From: Aradus depressus
Lineage: Eukaryota; Arthropoda; Insecta; Hemiptera; Aradidae
Assembly (NCBI GenBank): GCA_963662175.1
Contig: OY759216.1
Span: forward strand, 35,853,087-35,917,086
Reading direction: 5' to 3'
DNA length: 64,000 nt
The position numbers and the translations under genes are program-made. The notes beneath the pieces are model-generated. The model was not told the DNA's origin, ran no database searches, and was given only the letters and a program-made list of their open reading frames with translations. Positions 10,760 to 20,467 of the stretch are shown here, piece by piece (within the stretch, counting starts at the first letter, position 1; every line of letters starts with the position of its first letter).

Positions 10760-12295
10760 GAAAAATAGGCTATGTGGCGTCCCAAAATTTTGATCGGGAG
10801 GGGGGGTTGTAAGGGGGGCCTAAGTATATAAACAGTGCTAACTCATTAACTAATGGACGAATTGTCATGAAATTTCACATGTAGTCTATTTAAAAGTCAA
10901 AAAGGAAAAAAAGGTGTGTGGCGTCCCAAAGTTTTGAACTGGTGGGGGGGTTGTGGGGGGGCCTAAGTATAAATATAGAACTAACTCTTTAACAGTTGGT
11001 CGCATTGTCACGAAGTTTCACATGTAGTATTCCTGAAGACCAAATAAAAAAATAGGCGGTGTGTGGCGTCCCAAAGTTTTGAACGGGAGGGGGGGTTGTG
11101 GGGGGGCCTAAGTATAAATATAGAGCTAACTCTTTAACGGTTGGTCGGATTGTCACGAAATTTCACATGGAGTATTCCTGAAGACCAAATAGAAAAATAG
11201 GCGGTGTGACGGCTCAAAATTTTTTACGGGAGGGGGGGGGGGGGTAGTAGGGGGGCCTAAGTATAAATATAGAGCTAACTCATTAACTAATGGGCGAATC
11301 GTCATGAAATTTCACATGTAGTATTTTTAAAAGCCAAATAGGAAATAAAGGTGTGTGGCTTCCCAAAGTTTTGAACGGGAGGTGGGGTTGTGGGGGGGCC
11401 TAAGTATAAATATAGAGCTAACTCATTAACTAATGGGCGAATCGTCATGAAATTTCACATGTAGTATTTTTAAAAGCCAAATAGGAAAAAAAGGTGTGTG
11501 GCGTCCCAAAGTTTTGAACGGGAGGGGGGGTTGTGGGGGGGCCTAAGTATAAATATAGAGCTAACTCTTTAACAGTTGGTCGCATTGTCACGAAGTTTCA
11601 CATGTAGTATTCCTGAAGACCAAATAAAAAAATAGGCGGTGTGACGGCTCAAAATTTTTTACGGGAGGGGGGGTAGTGGGGGGGCCTAAGTATAAATATA
11701 GAGCTAACTCATTAACTAATGGGCGAATCGTCATGAAATTTCACATGTAGTATTTTTAAAAGCCAAATAGGAAATAAAGGTGTGTGGCGTCCCAAAGTTT
11801 TGAACGGGAGGGGGGGTTGTGGGGGGCCTAAGTATAAATATAGAGCTAACTCTTTAACGGTTGGTCGGATTGTCACGAAATTTCACATGGAGTATTCCTG
11901 AAGGCCAAATAGAAAAATAAAGTGTGTGGCGTTCCAAAGTTTTGATCGGGAGGGGGGTTGTAAGGGGGGCCTACGTATATAAATAGTGCTAACTCATTAA
12001 CTAATGGTCGAATTGTCATGAAATTTCACATGTAGTATTCCTAAAGGTCAAATAGAAATATTAGGTGTGTGACGGCCCAAAATTTTGAACAGGAAGGAGG
12101 GTTGTGGGGGGGGCTAAATATACATATAGAGTTAGCTCATTAACGGTTGGTCGTATTGTCACGAAATTTCGCATATATTATTCCTGAAGGCCAAATAGAA
12201 AAATAAGGAGTGTGGCGTCCCGAAGTTTTGAACGGGTGGCGGGGTTGAGGGGGGGGGGACTAAGTATAAATATAGAGCTAGCTCATTAACGGTTG
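10760..12295. repeat. 144-bp G-rich minisatellite array
   Basis: Units of about 144 bp, roughly ten copies. Each contains gtgtggcgtcccaaagtttt, then a G-rich block (gggaggggggg-ttgt-ggggggg) and a TATAAATA-like box in taagtataaatatag. The G blocks have four or more closely spaced G runs and are predicted to form G-quadruplexes. Copies differ mainly in G-run length. Confidence 0.85.
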
Positions 12296-12339
12296 ATCGT
12301 ATTGTCATGAATCGGATTGTCATGAATTTCACATGTAGT

Positions 12340-13345
12340 AGTAGTAACTATGTATTCGCTGTGGGGTTCACTGTTGCAAGACATTTACTAGCTGTGATGT
12401 CCAGCGTTCCTAATATCGTACTAGCTGTGGGGTCCGCTGTTGCAAGGTACTTACTAGCTGTAGTGCTCAGCCCCAGCGTTCCTAACTATGTACTGGCTGT
12501 GGGGTTCGCTGCTGCAAGGCACCTATAAGACATTCACTAGCTGTAATGCCCAGCGTTTCTAATTACGTACTAGCTGTGGGGTCTGCTGTTGCAAGGCGCT
12601 AGCAGTGTGGCCCAGCGTATTTCACTCGTAGGTACTAGCTGTGGGGTCCGCCGTTGCAAAACTCATACTAGCTGTGCTGCCCTGTGGTTCTAACTACATA
12701 CTATCTGTGGGGTTCACAGTTGCAAGGCACCTACTACCTGTAGGGCCCAGCGTTCCTAAAAACGTACTAGCTGTGGGGTCCGTCGTTGCAAAAGCATACT
12801 AGCTGTGATGCCCAGGGTTCCTTATATCGTACTAGCTGTGGGGTCCGTTGTTGCAAGGCATTTACTAGCTGTAGTGCCCAGAGTTCCTAACTTCGTACTA
12901 GCTGTGGGGTCCGTTGTTGCAAGGCATTTACTAGCTGTAGTGCCCAGCGTTCCTAACTATGTACTAGCTGTGAAGTTCGCTGTTGCAAAGCACACACTAA
13001 CTGTAATGCCCAGCGTATTTAACTACATACTAGCTGTGGGGTCCGCTGTTGCAAGGCACTTAATAGCTGTGGTGACCAGCGTTCCTAACTACGTACTAGC
13101 TGTTGGGTCCGCCGTCGCAAGGCACATACTAGCTATGATGCCCAGCATTCCCAACTACGTACTAGCTGTGGTGCTCAGCGCTGCAAGCCACATACTAGCT
13201 GTGGTCACAAACGTTCTTAAGTACGCACTGACTAGGACGTCCAGCGATGCTAAGTATTCACTAGGTGTGGCTTCCGCCGTTGAAAGGCGCATACTAGCTG
13301 TGGTGCCCAGGGGTCCTAAAAACTTACTAGCGTTAGAACAGCTGA
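12340..13345. repeat. 66-bp minisatellite made of two 33-bp half-units
   Basis: The half-units begin gtactagctgtggggtcc and ttactagctgtagtgccc and alternate about 15 times. Because 33 is a multiple of 3, one frame stays open for up to 188 codons (12805-13371) and would give a hydrophobic 22-residue repeat. No start context, domain or splice evidence supports translation. Confidence 0.85.
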
Positions 13346-13483
13346 AGGACTATAAGCCTTATTCCGTATGAATAATTGAAAATTATAACATCATGAATGT
13401 ACTGTCGAGGAACTGAATAGCGTTATAGAAGATATTGGGAGAAAAATCAAAGTTCCCCGGGCAACGCCGGGTATAACTGCTAT

Positions 13484-14395
13484 AGATTGAATATTTGTTA
13501 AAACTGATAGAGAACGACCGGATTATCTGAATCCTACACAAAAATCAAAATAAAAATGTTTTTCAAAAAATTCACGCTATTTAACGGTTTATAGGCTTAA
13601 TAATTGTTAAAACTGATACGAGAGATTCAGATTTATCCGGAAAGTCCCATCCGAAGGACGACGTGCTCAAGGCTATTTTCAACCTAAGTGATATTTCACC
13701 TACCCAGGTTTATTTACATAACATACGTCTCATTATCGAGTACCTCACATTCGAAAAAGCCCTGGATCATCGCTTAAAGTCCCATCCGAAGGACGACGTG
13801 CTCAAAGTGTTTTTTAACTTCCCGATTGAAACATCTGACCTAAGTGCCTCAACTAGATTTCTAAGTGGCGATCCTGAGCTCGGTAGACTCCATTCTTGAA
13901 ATTTCTCGCTTTTTAACGGTTTATAGATTTAATATTTGTTAAAACTGATAGAGAACGACCGGATTATCTGAATCCTACACAAAAATCAAAATAAAAATGT
14001 TTTTCAAAAAATTTGCGCTATTTAACGGTTTATAGGCTTAATAATTGTTAAAACTGATACTACAGATTCAGATATATCCGGAAAGTCCCATCCGAAGGAC
14101 GACGTGCTCAAGGCTTTCAACCTAAGTGGAAATTGACCTACCCAGGTTTATTTACATAACATACATCTCATTATCGAGTACCTCACATTCGAAAAAGCCC
14201 TGGATCATCGCTTAATGTCCCATCCGAAGGACGAAGTGCTCAAAGTTATTTTTAACTTCCCGATTAAAACATCTGACCTAACTGCCTCAGCTAGATTTCT
14301 AAGTGGCGATCCTGAGCTCGGTAGACTCCATTCTTCAAATTTCTTGCTTTTTAACGGTTTATAGATTTAATATTTGTTAACTGACAGAGCCATAG
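13484..14395. repeat. 441-bp direct duplication containing SINE-like segments
   Basis: The blocks starting aaactgatagagaacgacc (13501 and 13942) mark a 441-bp period, with a partial third start near 14360. Within each unit, segments such as catcgcttaa.gtcccatcc and ggacgacgtgctcaa match the minus strand of the SINE body. The unit was therefore built around SINE fragments before duplicating. The frame 13663-13899 reads through this repeat. Confidence 0.75.
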
Positions 14396-14551
14396 AGTGT
14401 GCTGGTTTCGGATTATGCCAACGTCAGCACAACGTTCAGACTGACTTTAAATATGGTGACACCGATCCACTATGGAAGAAAAATGCCAAAAAAAAAAAGA
14501 TGTATGTATAGATATGAACACAAATTAAAACTTGTGTACATTGTGATATAA
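14396..14551. other. Short spacer before Helitron-like element 2
   Basis: Unassigned sequence with an 11-A run. No feature recognised. Confidence 0.3.
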
Positions 14552-14599
14552 TCTATATTAATAAAGCTGTAACGGGGCATTCTTTTGAGCCCGATTGAA

Positions 14600-15672
14600 T
14601 AATAGGCTATGTGGCGTCCCAGAATTTTGAACGGTAGGGAGGGTTGTAAGGGGGGCCTAAGTATATAAATAGTCCTACCTCATTACGGTTGGTCGGATTG
14701 TCAAGAAATTTCACACGTAGTCTTTTTAAAAGCCAAACAGGAAAAAAAGGTGTCTGGCGTCCCAAAGTTTTGAACGGGAGGGGGGGTTGTGGGGGGGCCT
14801 AAGTATAAATATAGAGCTAACTCATTAACTAATGAGCGAATCGTCATGAAATTTCACGTAGTATTTTTAAAAGCCAAATAGGAAAAAAAGGTGTGTGGCG
14901 TCCCAAAGTTTTGAACGGGAGGGGGGGTTGTGGGGGGGCCTAAGTATAAATATAGAGCTAACTCATTAACTAATGGGCGAATCGTCATGAAATTTCACAT
15001 GTAGTATTTTTAAAAGCCAAATAGGAAAAAAAGGTGTGTGGCGTCCCAAAGTTTTGATCGGGAGGGGGGGTTGTAAGGGGGGCCTAAGTATATAAATAGT
15101 GCTAACACATTAACTAATGGTCGAATTGTCATGAAATTTCACATGTAGTATTTTTAAAAGCCAAATAGGAAAAAAAGGTGTGTGGCGTCCCAAAGTTTTG
15201 ATCGGGAGGGGGGGTTGTGGGGGGGCCTAAGTATAAATATAGAGCTAACTCATTAACTAATGAGCGAATCGTCATGAAATTTCACGTAGTATTTTTAAAA
15301 GCCAAATAGGAAGAAAAGGTGTGTGGCGTCCCAAAGTTTTGAACGGGAGGGGGGGTTGTAAGGGGGGCCTAAGTATAAATATAGAGCTAACTCATTAACT
15401 AATGAGCGAATCGTCATGAAATTTCACATGGAGTATTCCTGAAGGCCAAATAGAAAAATAAGGTGTGTGGCGTCCCAAAGTTTTGAATGGGAGGGGGGGT
15501 TGTGGGGGGGCCTAAGTATAAATATAGAGCTAACTCATTAACTAATGAGCGAATCGTCATGAAATTTCACATGTAGTATTTTTAAAAGCCAAATAGCAAA
15601 AAAAGGTGTGTGGCGTCCCAAAGTTTTGAACGGGAGGGGGGGGTTGTAAGGGGGGCCTAAGTATAAATATAG
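14600..15672. repeat. 144-bp G-rich minisatellite, left of LINE
   Basis: About seven units of the same array type as 10760-12295, with the same G-rich block and TATAAATA-like box in each. Confidence 0.85.
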
Positions 15673-16757
15673 TTGACGATCTCGTAATCACGGTGCACGC
15701 TGATAACCGGGCAGCTCTGACCCGCACAGCCCAAACCGCCATCGACTTCGTCGACAGCTGGTGCTGCGCCAATAAGCTGGCCCTCTCACCAAGCAAGACT
15801 ATGGCCCTGCTAATGAGAGGGAAAACCAACGCCCGCCACCCCTTCTCCTTGGGGATCCGAGGGATGCGCGTTGAATTCCCGGAGACGGTCACATACCTAG
15901 GTGTGAGGCTGGGTCCGGGCTTCAGGGCGACTCCCCACGCTGTTGCCATCAAAGAAAGGACAAATGCTACTTTCAACGCTCTGAGCTGCCTAGCTCGCGC
16001 AACATGGGGCCTCAAGTACTCAGCGTGTAGAACAATCTACACGGGGGTGTTCGAGGCTGTGGCTCGATACGCTGCTGCAGGATGGTGGTTACGTCCCACC
16101 AAGCAGCAGAGAACGAGACTACTGCAGGCCCAAAGAGCTGCCCTCCTGAGAGTCACAAAGGCCTATCGTACTGTCTCCACTGCAGCGCTACAGGTGCTGG
16201 CAGGAGCTCCGCCCATAGACTTGGTCTTGGACGGGGCGGTCGCCTCGTACTACTGTAGACGCAATCTGCCCCTGAGAACAGATATAGATGAGCCCTTGCG
16301 CCTCGTCCTGGAGGGCGAGCTACGTGGACAGAACAGACCAGAGCGTTGCAAGGACATAGTCCAAGACTGGATAATGGACAGGTGGCAACAACGATGGTCG
16401 CACTCCTCCGACGGGCGAACGACATTCACGTATCTACCTGACGTCCGGGTCCGCCTGCGCTCCACTTGGGTACAACCCGATCACTGGACTTCTCAGGTAC
16501 TTTCAGGTCACGGTGACTTCAACTCCAAACTCTTCTTCTTCAAGAGGAAGGATAGCCCGAACTGTTCGTGTGGCGGCATAGAGACTGCAGAACATGTGGT
16601 CCTCGATTGTCCCCTGTACGACAGGTCTAGGGTGGAGTTGATCCGCGCGACAGGATCGTACCTGGGATTGACCCTGCCGGAGTTGATAACGGAGTCGAAC
16701 TGTCCGGCGTTCGGCCGGTTTATCACCTCCTGGCGGGAACAGAAAAAGGCCCTTTGA
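15672..16757 (+). pseudogene. LINE ORF2 C-terminal fragment (RT thumb and CCHC end)
   Basis: The frame opens on VDDLVI, the remnant of a Y-x-DD reverse transcriptase active site whose Tyr is cut off by the 5' truncation. It continues 361 codons to a TGA at 16755-16757. Near the C-terminus, C-S-C...H...C (the CxC-x7-H-x4-C spacing) is the zinc-finger-like motif typical of R1-clade non-LTR retrotransposons. The palm and fingers of RT and the endonuclease are absent, so it cannot be functional. The remaining frame is undamaged, suggesting a recent insertion. Antisense frames across it (15557-16015, 16153-16425, 16503-16874) are shadows. Confidence 0.85.
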
Positions 16758-17048
16758 CCCGGCGCCGGGGGCGATTGACGGGCCGGGCCCGAGTCCTACC
16801 CCCGGCGACCGCGATGTAGAAGCAGCCCCACTCCACCGATCTCGAGCTCTCTCGGCGCCACCAGGCAGCCGCATCTTAAGGGGGCCCGGGAGCGCCAGTC
16901 TGTCCCGTAAGGGACCAAAGGCTGTCGCCCCCGGACACCCACAGCAACAGTAAATAAAACTATACTATATATATATATGTACTTCCTCCTTCCCCGACTA
17001 TAAGCGGGCCGGGTGATTTACCGGAGCACCCGAAAAAAAAAAAAATAA

Positions 17049-17089
<41 letters not shown>
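15673..17089 (+). mobile_element. 5'-truncated R1-clade-like LINE insertion
   Basis: The insertion is bounded by a 14-bp target duplication, aagtataaatatag (15659-15672 and 17090-17103), and ends in a tail of nearly pure A from about 17033. Both are hallmarks of target-primed reverse transcription. GC content is far higher than the flanks. The 5' truncation falls inside the reverse transcriptase active-site box. The 3' UTR (16758-17032) contains an aataaa at about 16953. Confidence 0.9.
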
Positions 17090-17094
<5 letters not shown>

Positions 17095-17103
17095 TAAATA
17101 TAG

Positions 17104-17840
17104 AGCTAATTCTTTAACGGTTGTCGGATTGTCACAAAATTTCACATGTAGTATTCCTGAAGGCCAAATAGAAAAATAAGGTGTGTGGCGTCCCAAAGTT
17201 TTGAACGGGAGGGGGGGATGTGGGGGGGCCTAAGTATAAATATAGAGCTAACTCATTAACTAATGGGCGAATCGTCATGAAATTTCACATGTAGTATTTT
17301 TAAAAGCCAAATAGCAAAAAAAGGTGTGTGGCGTCCCAAAGTTTTGAACGGGAGGGGGGTTGTGGGGGGGCCTAAGTATAAATATAGAGCTAACTCTTTA
17401 ACAGTTGGTCGGATTGTCACGAAGTTTCACATGTAGTATTCCTGAAGACCAAATAAAAAAATAGGCGGTGTGACGGCTCAAAAGTTTTTACGGGAGGGGG
17501 GGTAGTGGGGGGGCCTAAATATACATATAGAGTTAGCTCATTAACGGTTGGTCGTATTGTCACGAAATTTCGCATATATTATTCCTGAAGGCCAAATAGA
17601 AAAATAAGGTGTGTGGCGTCCCGACGTTTTGAACGGGTGGCGGGGTTGAGGGGGGGGGGGTATAAATATAGAGCTAGCTCATTAACGGTTGGTCGTATTG
17701 TCACGAAATTTCGCATATATTATTCCTGAAGGCCAAATAGAAAAATAAGGTGTGTGGCGTCCCGACGTTTTGAACGGGTGGCGGGGTTGAGGGGGGGGGG
17801 GGGTATAAATATAGAGCTAGCTCATTAACGGTTGATCGTA
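17104..17840. repeat. 144-bp G-rich minisatellite, right of LINE
   Basis: Continuation of the array cut by the LINE. The last units carry the gcatatattattcctgaagg variant, which is also found at the end of the first Helitron's array (about 12170). Confidence 0.85.
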
Positions 17841-17884
17841 TTGTCATGAATCGGATTGTCATGAATTTCACATGTAGTAGTAGT

Positions 17885-19305
17885 AGTAACTATATATTCG
17901 CTGTGGGGTTCACTGTTGCAAGACATTTACTAGCTGTGATGTCCAGCGTTCCTAATATCATACTAGCTGTGGGGTCCGCTGTTGCAAGGCACTTACTAGC
18001 TGTAGTGCTCAGCCCCAGCGTTCCTAATATCATACTAGCTGTGGGGTCCGCTGTTGCAAGGCACCTACTACCTGTAGGGCCCAGCGTTCCTAAAAACGTA
18101 CTAACTGGGGGTCCGTCGTTGCAAAAGCATACTAGCTGTGATGCCCAGGGTTCCTAATATCGTACTAGCTGTGGGGTCCGTTGTTGCAAGGCATTTACTA
18201 GCTGTAGTGCCCAGCGTTCCTAACTATGTACTAGCTGTGAAGTTCGCTGTTGCAAAGCACTTACTAACTGTAATGCTCAGCGTATTTAACTACGTACTAG
18301 CTGTGGGGTTCGCTGTTGCAAGGCAATAGCTGTGATGCCCAGCGTTCCTAACTTCGTACTAGCTGTGGGGTCCGCTGTTGCGAGGCACATACTAGCTGTG
18401 GTGACCAGCGTTCCTAACTACGTACTAGCTGTGGGGTCCGTTGTTGCAAGGCATTTACTAGCTGTAGTGCCCAGCTTTCCTAACTATGTACTAGCTGTGA
18501 AGTTCGCTGTTGCAAAGCACTTACTAACTGTAATGCCCAGCGTATTTAACTACATACTAGCTGTGGGGTCCGCTGTTGCAAGGCGCTAGCAGTGTGGCCC
18601 AGCGTATTTAACTACGTAGGTACTAGCTGTGGGGTCCACCGTTGCAAAACTCATACTAGCTGTGATGCCCTGTGGTTCTAACTACATACTATCTGTGGTG
18701 TCCGCAGTTGCAAGGCACCTACTACCTGTAGGGCCCAGCGTTCCTAAAAACGTACTAGCTGTGGGGTCCGTCGTTGCAAAAGCATACTAGCTGTGATGCC
18801 CAGGGTTCCTAATATCGTACTAGCTGTGGGGTCCGTTGTTGCAAGGCATTTACTAGCTGTAGTGCCCAGCGTTCCTAACTATGTACTAGCTGTGAAGTTC
18901 GCTGTTGCAAAGCACTTACTAACTGTAATGCCCAGCGTATTTAACTACGTACTAGCTGTGGGGTCCGCTGTAGCAAGGCACTTAATAGCTGTGATGCCCA
19001 GCGTTCCTAACTTCGTACTAGCTGTGGGGTCCGCTGTTGCGAGGCACATACTAGCTGTGGTGACCAGCGTTCCTAACTACGTACTAGCTGTGGGGTCCGT
19101 TGTTGCAAGGCATTTACTAGCTGTAGTGCCCAGCGTTCCTAACTATGTACTAGCTGTGGTCACAAACGTTCTTAAGTACGCACTGACTATGACGTCCAGC
19201 GATGCTAAGTATTTACTAGGTGTGGCTTCCGCCGTTGAAAGGCGCATACTAGCTGTGGTGCCCAGGAGTCCTAAAAACTTACTAGCGTTACAACAGCTGA
19301 AGGAC
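17885..19305. repeat. 66-bp minisatellite in Helitron-like element 2
   Basis: About 20 units of the two-half 33-bp repeat. Four frames of 63-177 codons stay open through parts of it (17846-18157, 18138-18329, 18332-18589, 18793-19326). The copy number differs from element 1, showing array turnover. Confidence 0.85.
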
Positions 19306-19730
19306 TATAAGCCTTATTCCGTATGAATAATTGAAAATTATAACATCATGAATGTACTGTCGAGGAACTGAATAGCGTTATAGAAGATATTGGGACAAAA
19401 ATCAAAGTTCCCCGGGCAACGCCGGGTATTACTGCTAGTATTATATAAAATTGATACTGCTAAAAAGGAAGAAAATACTTCTGTGGCGGAAGGTTCCTGT
19501 CGTATGGGCTTGTGTGTTTGGTCATCACGCATAAATGAATGATCAGATTTTCATGAAATTTCACATGTAGCATCCTGCAAACAATCCTGCATTGTCTATA
19601 GACTTCTCCATTTTATAAAGCTGATTTAAGGCGAATAGAGGTCATTCGCAAGAATATCTACTTTCTTTTTAATTGTGATAGCTCAGAGGAAGCGTTCTAG
19701 CCCTTAGGTTTTTCTCTAATTAGAGGTGAA

Positions 19731-19912
19731 AAAACGTTGAGCATGCCGTCCTTTGGATGGGATTTTAGGCAATGGTCCTTAGCCTGGGTAGGCAATGGTG
19801 AATAAACCTGGGTAGGCAACATTTCGGAGTAGAGTTGTGCTCATGTCCACTAGAGCGACGATAGAGCGCTCTGATAGTAGGCGATATGACCTCGTAGTTA
19901 AAGCCCGGTCAT
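19731..19912 (+). repeat. SINE fragment, diverged
   Basis: It contains gagcatgccgtcctttggatggg, the gaataaacctgggtaggca variant and the terminal aggcgatatgacctcgtag block. The tRNA-like head is missing. Confidence 0.7.
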
Positions 19913-20467
19913 AATAACTATATATATATATATTTTAATTTTCTTTTCGTAAAATTTGTCTTATTTATTTATTTATTTCTTATTGTACTGTACCATTGTA
20001 TTCTTATTTTATCAAATTTATAAATATACGTTGTCTAAATTCAAGTTTTTATTTTCTATTCAATTGAATATATTATTTCTTGTTAAATATTCAAGCTGAA
20101 ATACTGTTATTCTTCCAAAGAGGTAATTTAAATATGCATTTATTCTAGTTTTTTTGCTTGTTTTATTCAAATAAGTCATAACAATCGTAAATTGTTTATT
20201 GGGCTCAGTCTTGTCAATAAAGAGTATTATTATTATTATTATAACGAGTGCATGGAGTCTGTTGTTCTGTTTTAATAAAGTGTCACGCTAACTACACAAC
20301 CACCGAGACTAGATTAGGTTCATACGATAAGAGATCATCGAGGCTAGAAATAAAAGTGAATATCTCAAATACATATTTATTTATTTAAAAAAAAGGTAAT
20401 AAACAGTATTCAAAAGAAAAAGCATGGTAATACTCATAAATTATACAATCTTATTATAAAAAAAAGT
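19913..20467. other. 3' flank of SDR copy B; no gene seen
   Basis: AT-rich. An attattatt run after caataaagagt (20216-20241) resembles a LINE tail, but nothing upstream confirms it. Confidence 0.4.
20376..20381 (-). terminator. Candidate polyadenylation signal of SDR copy B
   Basis: AATAAA on the minus strand, about 90 bases past the stop codon at 20468. Confidence 0.45.

Larger units (their letters stand above)
10637..13483 (+). mobile_element. Helitron-like element 1
   Basis: It begins after an A with TCTATATTAATAAAGC and ends in the hairpin cccgg-gcaacg-ccggg followed by tataactgCTA. Element 2 has the same ends with an intact CTAG. Helitrons start with TC, end with a short hairpin and CTRR, and insert between A and T without target duplication. 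The interior is two minisatellite arrays (144-bp and 66-bp periods), with no Rep/helicase, so it is non-autonomous. The terminal CTAG is altered to CTAT here. Confidence 0.6.
14552..19438 (+). mobile_element. Helitron-like element 2, with nested LINE
   Basis: The 5' end TCTATATTAATAAAGC follows an A at 14551. The 3' hairpin (cccgg...ccggg, about 19411-19426) is followed eight bases later by CTAG (19435-19438) and then a T, the canonical Helitron 3' arrangement. It has the same order as element 1: 144-bp array, 66-bp array, hairpin. The first array is interrupted at 15673-17089 by a LINE. No transposase is present. Confidence 0.65.

Noticed and set aside
12340..13345. CRISPR-like repeats
   Set aside because: The repeats are contiguous without unique spacers, in a eukaryotic genome; it is a minisatellite.
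15557..16015. 152-codon minus-strand frame and other antisense frames to 16874
   Set aside because: Antisense shadows of the GC-rich LINE coding region.
18793..19326. 177-codon frame as a host gene
   Set aside because: Entirely inside the 66-bp minisatellite, and openness follows from a period divisible by three. Reported only as a finding.
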